From Woeseiaceae bacterium (GTDB lineage Bacteria > Acidobacteriota > Vicinamibacteria > Vicinamibacterales > UBA823): a stretch of 10,943 nt of DNA. The notes beneath the pieces are model-generated. The model was not told where the DNA came from, did not search any database, and saw only the letters and a program-made list of their open reading frames with translations. Below, one piece after another: positions 7,179 through 10,943 of the stretch. The position numbers and the translations under genes were made by a program. Positions within the stretch are counted from its first letter, which is position 1; each line of letters starts with the position of its first letter. The DNA is taken from assembly GCA_002696705.1 (NCBI GenBank), contig NZSH01000055.1, positions 1 to 10,943 of the forward strand. The letters are read 5' to 3'.

Positions 7179-9440
7179 TCAGAAGCGGTGCGTGTAGTTA
7201 ATCTTCGTTGCGGCACCCCGGGACAGTGTCACGAAACGATTACGAGCGTTCATTGGGTCAGCCTGCCAGTCCGGGTCGTATTGCCAGTTATGGGTGTAGA
7301 CGAGGAAAAAATCACTACCCGGCGTCACAATCCAGCGTAGACGACCAAACAAGCCGACCACGTCACTGACAGAGTCATACTGCACGTTACTCGTTACGGA
7401 CGCCCAAGGATTAACGTGCCATTCGCCTGACATGCGCACCAGGTCAGTTGAAAACTCTCCTTCGGGGAGGTTTACCTTGTCGTGACGATAATTCGACGAG
7501 AGCGTAATTCCTTGATAGGGACGAACACTCAGATTGAGATTCGTTGAGGTTCGCCGGCCAGACCAAAACTCTCCAGCGCTAAATCCGACGTTACCGGAAA
7601 CGACTCGCTGACTAGCTGTGCGGGCATCTATCCGAAAATCATTGTAGCGATACTCCCCTGTCGCCAAGACTACGCCATCGCTGATCTCGAAACTCTTGTC
7701 GAGGCGTTCAAAACTGTTACTCGCTCGAATACCTAGCCGGTCACCGCTTTCAAACTCCATTTGGAACAAGGTGAGCTGCACCTTCCGCGTCTGTAAAACA
7801 TTATCGGTTGTAAGAAGATGTTCATAGCGAATCTCATTCTCTATCTGACGGACCTGTCCCCAGTTCGCCGGTCGTGGATTCCAACTAAATGATGGCTGGA
7901 CCCGTCTAAACCCATTGCGTGGTGTAAAACCAACAGCAGGGCGATACTCGTCTCCGAACTCGCGATAAGAAACGTGCGCACGCCAAATATCATTGGGGAA
8001 ATTTAATCGAATTCCTCGAGCTGATCGGTCTCCAACATTCGCTGTTCCCTCTCGCTTGGGATCATTATGTAGAACATAAAACGCCTCGAACTGCAGGTTT
8101 TTGTCGCCAAGAAAACTAGACGTTGCCAGGTTCAGATCTGCACCAATTGTATGGCGATCAAGTGGAGCCAGATCCTTGTTTAGGGTGCCAGTCGCCCGTC
8201 TTGTATACAACATTCCGACGGTTGACTGACGCCAGAAATTCCGCTTTACCCGGCCAACGGTAAAATCCTCAGCTCCTAGCTTGTCACTGCTAGCAGTCCT
8301 CACCTGAAGAAATCCAAGGTCGTATGCGCCCGCCTGTCCGGTTAGTCGACTACCGAATACAATAGGTACTTCTTTTCCACCAGCCAATCCAATATTTCGA
8401 CTAAAGAAAACGGAACTTCCTAAACTCGACGATGAAATATCAAAGACACTCGCATTTTCAAGAAAGAAATCTCGTTGCTCTGGATAGTACAGTGGAAATC
8501 TCGTAAGGTTGACTCTTCGGCGGTCCACTTCTGTTTCAGCAAAGTCAGTATTAATGCTAATCGCTGCTTTTAGACTAGGGGTGAGATTGTAATTCAGATC
8601 GAATCCCAAATCAGCTGGCGTGGTGGCTTCACCACTCACATCCCGCCAAGCCGCGGTGCCGTAAGGCTTCACCTCAAGACCAAGTCCCTGCGAAATGTCA
8701 TGCAGTCCCGTAAGTAGCCCCGCGTGAACTGCTTGAAACATGCCTTGATTTCGACGGTGACCAGACCATAGCAGTTCTTCTTGCTTCCGACGAATGGTAC
8801 GCTGAAAATTAATACCCCACGTATCAAGCGACTCATCGAAGTTCAGTGTGCGAAACGGAATCTCAATTTCAACCGACCAGCCCATCTCACTTTGGACGGT
8901 TTTCACATTCCAGATGCCGTCCCATTCTTTCGACAAGCCCCGCCTTCCGCTGTTTGCACGCATTAATCCGTCACCCAATAATCCAGCCGGGTTCGTTTCA
9001 AAAAAATAGCCGGTGCGACCATCCAGAAAGGTGTCGAACATCCACATAAAACGATCATCACCACCAAGACCCCGGTCTCGTTGTTTCTGATGACCAAGAA
9101 TCCCGTCTGGTTCACTGTCGTATAACATGGCGCCGATATAAAGATAATCTTGGCTATAGACCACAAATACATCGGTTCGTTCTGTCGGTGCGCCACCTTC
9201 AGAGGGTTCCTGTTGTACGAACTCGCCTGCCGGTTCTGCACGATCCCAGGCAGCTTCTGCCAAGACTCCATCAACTGTCATATTTTCGCCTGGCTCGAGT
9301 CGTAACGCTTGAAAGGAACGCTTTGTATTAGCATCGCCCTGCTGGTGGGCAGCAACTGACGAGACGACAAATAATCCAAGCAGCCAAAAGACGAGAACGG
9401 CAGACGATAGACGTAGGGGTAGAAGAGTAAGACTAGTCAT
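7179..9440 (-). CDS. DUF5916 outer-membrane protein with CBM9-like N-terminus
   Basis: This encodes 753 residues. A signal peptide covers about residues 1-31, with a hydrophobic core at 11-28 and likely cleavage after SVAA. A CBM9-like domain follows (about 44-225), recognised by VDGVLAEAAWDRAEP (56-70), VVYSQDYLYIGAMLYD (93-108) and WSVEIEIPF (188-196). The DUF5916 part contains FPLYYPEQRDFFLENASVF (315-333), the signature of this family. The remainder alternates polar and hydrophobic residues with many Arg, Tyr and Trp, as expected for an outer-membrane beta-barrel, and ends in YTHRF with the terminal phenylalanine typical of barrel proteins. The function of the family is unknown; polysaccharide or other ligand binding at the surface is an inference from the CBM9-like fold. 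An in-frame TGA two codons before the ATG at 9440 rules out a longer form. No normal ribosome-binding site precedes this ATG. It lies 70 bases after the aldehyde dehydrogenase gene and converges with the exonuclease gene. Confidence 0.88.
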   Translation of the reverse strand: MTSLTLLPLRLSSAVLVFWLLGLFVVSSVAAHQQGDANTKRSFQALRLEPGENMTVDGVLAEAAWDRAEPAGEFVQQEPSEGGAPTERTDVFVVYSQDYLYIGAMLYDSEPDGILGHQKQRDRGLGGDDRFMWMFDTFLDGRTGYFFETNPAGLLGDGLMRANSGRRGLSKEWDGIWNVKTVQSEMGWSVEIEIPFRTLNFDESLDTWGINFQRTIRRKQEELLWSGHRRNQGMFQAVHAGLLTGLHDISQGLGLEVKPYGTAAWRDVSGEATTPADLGFDLNYNLTPSLKAAISINTDFAETEVDRRRVNLTRFPLYYPEQRDFFLENASVFDISSSSLGSSVFFSRNIGLAGGKEVPIVFGSRLTGQAGAYDLGFLQVRTASSDKLGAEDFTVGRVKRNFWRQSTVGMLYTRRATGTLNKDLAPLDRHTIGADLNLATSSFLGDKNLQFEAFYVLHNDPKREGTANVGDRSARGIRLNFPNDIWRAHVSYREFGDEYRPAVGFTPRNGFRRVQPSFSWNPRPANWGQVRQIENEIRYEHLLTTDNVLQTRKVQLTLFQMEFESGDRLGIRASNSFERLDKSFEISDGVVLATGEYRYNDFRIDARTASQRVVSGNVGFSAGEFWSGRRTSTNLNLSVRPYQGITLSSNYRHDKVNLPEGEFSTDLVRMSGEWHVNPWASVTSNVQYDSVSDVVGLFGRLRWIVTPGSDFFLVYTHNWQYDPDWQADPMNARNRFVTLSRGAATKINYTHRF

Positions 9441-9449
9441 GTGTCACTG

Positions 9450-9475
9450 GTCACAAATCCGGATGTGGCGGTGAC
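9450..9475. repeat. Inverted repeat upstream of the DUF5916 gene
   Basis: GTCAC (9450-9454) and GTGAC (9471-9475) are inverted copies that flank the palindrome ATCCGGAT (9457-9464). A further GTCAC is at 9443-9447, making two direct copies. It could be an operator half-site pair or a weak leader hairpin. The stem is only five pairs long with a 16-base loop. Confidence 0.25.
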
Positions 9476-9489
9476 AAAAAGTCTACCAG

Positions 9490-9498
9490 CCCTCCTCC
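9490..9498 (-). promoter_or_regulatory. Orphan Shine-Dalgarno-like sequence
   Basis: GGAGGAGGG lies on the minus strand 49 bases before the DUF5916 ATG, too far to serve it directly. The only nearby starts are a CTG immediately after it and a TTG at 9477, both of which run into the TGA at 9453-9451. It may mark a short leader reading frame or be chance. Confidence 0.3.
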
Positions 9499-9509
9499 GC
9501 AAGAAAATT

Positions 9510-9515
9510 ATTATA
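9510..9515 (-). promoter_or_regulatory. Possible -10 box for the DUF5916 gene
   Basis: A perfect TATAAT on the minus strand overlaps the stop codon of the aldehyde dehydrogenase gene, about 70 bases before the DUF5916 ATG. No matching -35 box is visible at 16-18 bases, so it would be a weak or activator-dependent promoter. AT-rich gene ends produce such matches by chance. Confidence 0.25.
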
Positions 9516-10887
9516 TCTTGGTTTTAAAGTGAATACTCTTACGACGAGTAAGGTGATAGAACCCGTACCGAGACATCGTTGATCCCTTGCCGGAATCCCC
9601 ATATCCGGTCCAAGCCAGTGCTGGATCCAAATAGTCGCATCGGTTCTGAAAAATAGTACCGCTATCTAGCAAACTGGCGAATCGCTCAGCCCGATTGCGA
9701 TCAGTCGTCCAGACCGAAGCCGTCAATCCGAAGCGAGTTTCCCTCATGCATCGAAGTGCTTCTTCATCATTCTCAACTCCCCGGACCGGCACAATCGGTC
9801 CAAAACTCTCGTCTTGCATCACTGAAGCTTCATTCGGCACATTAGAGATGAGAGTACCTGGAAACACATTTCCACGATGTCCTGGCACTCGACGGCCTCC
9901 TGTCAACAGGCGTGCGCCACGGTCAATTGCGTCACCCACTTGCCTTTCAACCTCTTCCAAAGCCATCCGGCTCACCAAGGGACCCAGGGTCGTGGCTTCC
10001 TCTAGCGGGTCACCCGTCCTATACGATTCAATGACCTGTTGGGCACGGTCAAGGTACTCTTCAAGATGGTGCCGATGGACATATACCCGTTCCACGGCGC
10101 AACAGGATTGCCCAGCGTTGTAACATGCACCGTCGACAGTATTAGCCACTGCAAACTTCACGTCGGCATCTTCTGCAACGTAGGCAGGGTCCTTGCCTCC
10201 AAGCTCAAGTCCTACATCAATGAACCGCTTTGCAGCCTGCTGATAGACTGCGGCCCCTCCTGTCACGGACCCAGTGAATGAGACATGAGCCACACGGGGG
10301 TCTGCGATTACAGCGGCTGTTGTTTCGTGGCTCAAAACAAGACTTGTGACCAGACCTGTAACCTCCAAGTCTCCAAACGCTTCAGCAAAGGCTTGACCTG
10401 AAAGTGGCGTTTTGGCTGAATGCTTTAATAGCACCGTATTGCCTGCAAGTAGAGCTGGAACCACTACATTAATCGGAATAAGCAGTGGGTAATTCCAAGC
10501 CGCAACATTTAAAACCACGCCATGTGGGACGTGTTCGATACGACGCTCGAAACCATCTAATTCCGGTAAAATATCTGGCGTGAGGCTCTCTTCAGCGATC
10601 GATATCATGTATTCAGCACGCTCAAACGCCGTGTCAACTTCACGCTGAGCTTGCACAATCGGCTTGCCCATTTGTCGTGTTACATCTCGCGCAATTACTG
10701 CAGAGTTTTGCTGAAAGCGTTTAAGTCCGGCTTGGACTTGGACAATTCGCTCACCAATCGGCACCTGGCGCCAATGTTGGAACGCGGCGTGGGCACCCGC
10801 AATCTTCTTCTCAAGAGTCTCGCCCTCGTCATTTTGAACACGGCAGACAAGTGATTGGTCGTAGGGATTTATGATCTCGAGCGGCAT
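9511..10887 (-). CDS. NAD(P)-dependent aldehyde dehydrogenase
   Basis: From the ATG at 10887 this is 458 residues, the usual length for the aldehyde dehydrogenase superfamily, which oxidises aldehydes to carboxylic acids in the cytoplasm. Visible elements are NVAAWNYP (126-133) with catalytic N132, the cofactor lysine in VLLKHSAKTP (K155), the Rossmann loop FTGSVTGG (204-211), the general base E228 in LELGGKDP, the nucleophile C262 in GQSCCAVER, and ESFGPIVP (360-367). The catalytic set is complete. The overall pattern is closest to succinate-semialdehyde-type ALDHs, but the substrate is not fixed by sequence. The reading frame stays open three codons further, to a GTG at 10896 and an ATG at 10893. 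The ATG at 10887 is preferred because GGAG (10899-10896) sits exactly 8 bases before it. The gene is coupled to the upstream dehydrogenase, whose TGA at 10895-10893 shares a base with the ATG at 10893. Confidence 0.92.
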   Translation of the reverse strand: MPLEIINPYDQSLVCRVQNDEGETLEKKIAGAHAAFQHWRQVPIGERIVQVQAGLKRFQQNSAVIARDVTRQMGKPIVQAQREVDTAFERAEYMISIAEESLTPDILPELDGFERRIEHVPHGVVLNVAAWNYPLLIPINVVVPALLAGNTVLLKHSAKTPLSGQAFAEAFGDLEVTGLVTSLVLSHETTAAVIADPRVAHVSFTGSVTGGAAVYQQAAKRFIDVGLELGGKDPAYVAEDADVKFAVANTVDGACYNAGQSCCAVERVYVHRHHLEEYLDRAQQVIESYRTGDPLEEATTLGPLVSRMALEEVERQVGDAIDRGARLLTGGRRVPGHRGNVFPGTLISNVPNEASVMQDESFGPIVPVRGVENDEEALRCMRETRFGLTASVWTTDRNRAERFASLLDSGTIFQNRCDYLDPALAWTGYGDSGKGSTMSRYGFYHLTRRKSIHFKTKI

Positions 10888-10892
10888 TCCCA

Positions 10893-10943
10893 TCACTCCG
10901 GTGTTACATATGCACTCGTAATGCCGCCATCGACCACAAAACT
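10893..10943 (-). CDS. C-terminal end of a short-chain dehydrogenase/reductase (partial)
   Basis: The last 51 bases, read on the minus strand, give SFVVDGGITSAYVTPE followed by TGA. The V-V-D-G-G-I-T-S-A-Y run matches the conserved C-terminus of classical short-chain dehydrogenases, where the VDGG segment closes the cofactor and substrate pocket. The rest of the gene lies beyond the window. Its stop overlaps a possible start of the aldehyde dehydrogenase gene, so the two are very probably co-transcribed. An alcohol-to-aldehyde-to-acid pair of oxidations would fit, but neither substrate is known. Confidence 0.8.
   Translation of the reverse strand, partial: SFVVDGGITSAYVTPE
10896..10899 (-). 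promoter_or_regulatory. Ribosome-binding site of the aldehyde dehydrogenase gene
   Basis: GGAG lies within the last two codons of the upstream dehydrogenase gene. It is 8 bases before the ATG at 10887 and only 2 before the ATG at 10893, which favours the shorter protein. Confidence 0.6.

Noticed and set aside
9695..10123. Plus-strand reading frame of 142 codons inside the aldehyde dehydrogenase gene
   Set aside because: Its Ser/Arg/Pro-rich composition is that of an antisense shadow, and the opposite strand has a complete set of ALDH motifs.

Overview
The window looks like a piece of a Gram-negative bacterial chromosome, most plausibly from an environmental lineage such as Acidobacteriota or a relative. 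That placement is inference from gene content: a CBM9-like/DUF5916 outer-membrane protein, an S9 peptidase with TolB-like propeller repeats, a secreted sulfatase and a Tat-exported PLP enzyme are common together in such genomes. No rRNA, tRNA or phylogenetic marker is present to confirm it. Coding density is very high. The longest stretch without a gene is the 170-base divergent region at 6143-6312. I see no mobile element, CRISPR array, phage gene or RNA gene.

Layout. Bases 1-117 hold no confident gene, only a possible 3' end of a plus-strand reading frame. From 6142 down to 118, five genes run on the minus strand with gaps of only 29-50 bases, so they are probably one operon. In transcription order they are a YIP1-family membrane protein, a Tat-exported class V PLP enzyme, an S9 peptidase, a type I sulfatase and a membrane-anchored DUF218 protein. 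Bases 6143-6312 are a divergent promoter region. From 6313 to 7140, on the plus strand, lies a DEDDh 3'-5' exonuclease with an ExoX-like C-terminal domain. Converging on it from the right are a DUF5916 outer-membrane protein (7179-9440) and, upstream, an aldehyde dehydrogenase (9511-10887). The last 51 bases hold the C-terminal end of a short-chain dehydrogenase whose stop overlaps the aldehyde dehydrogenase start.

How the genes may work together. Four of the five operon products carry export or membrane signals: a Tat signal, an N-terminal Sec-type signal on both the peptidase and the sulfatase, and an N-terminal membrane anchor on DUF218. The YIP1 protein is a polytopic membrane protein. 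The set therefore looks like a cell-envelope module that processes external peptides, sulfate esters and an unknown amino-acid-like substrate. The SDR/ALDH pair looks like consecutive oxidation of an alcohol to an aldehyde to an acid. The DUF5916 protein would sit in the outer membrane. The exonuclease is an independent DNA-metabolism gene. These are ordinary housekeeping and accessory genes, and I found no clear new defence, mobile or RNA-based system. The oddest items are the Tat-exported class V PLP enzyme lacking the desulfurase cysteine loop, paired direct repeats over a candidate divergent promoter, and an orphan strong Shine-Dalgarno sequence upstream of the DUF5916 gene.
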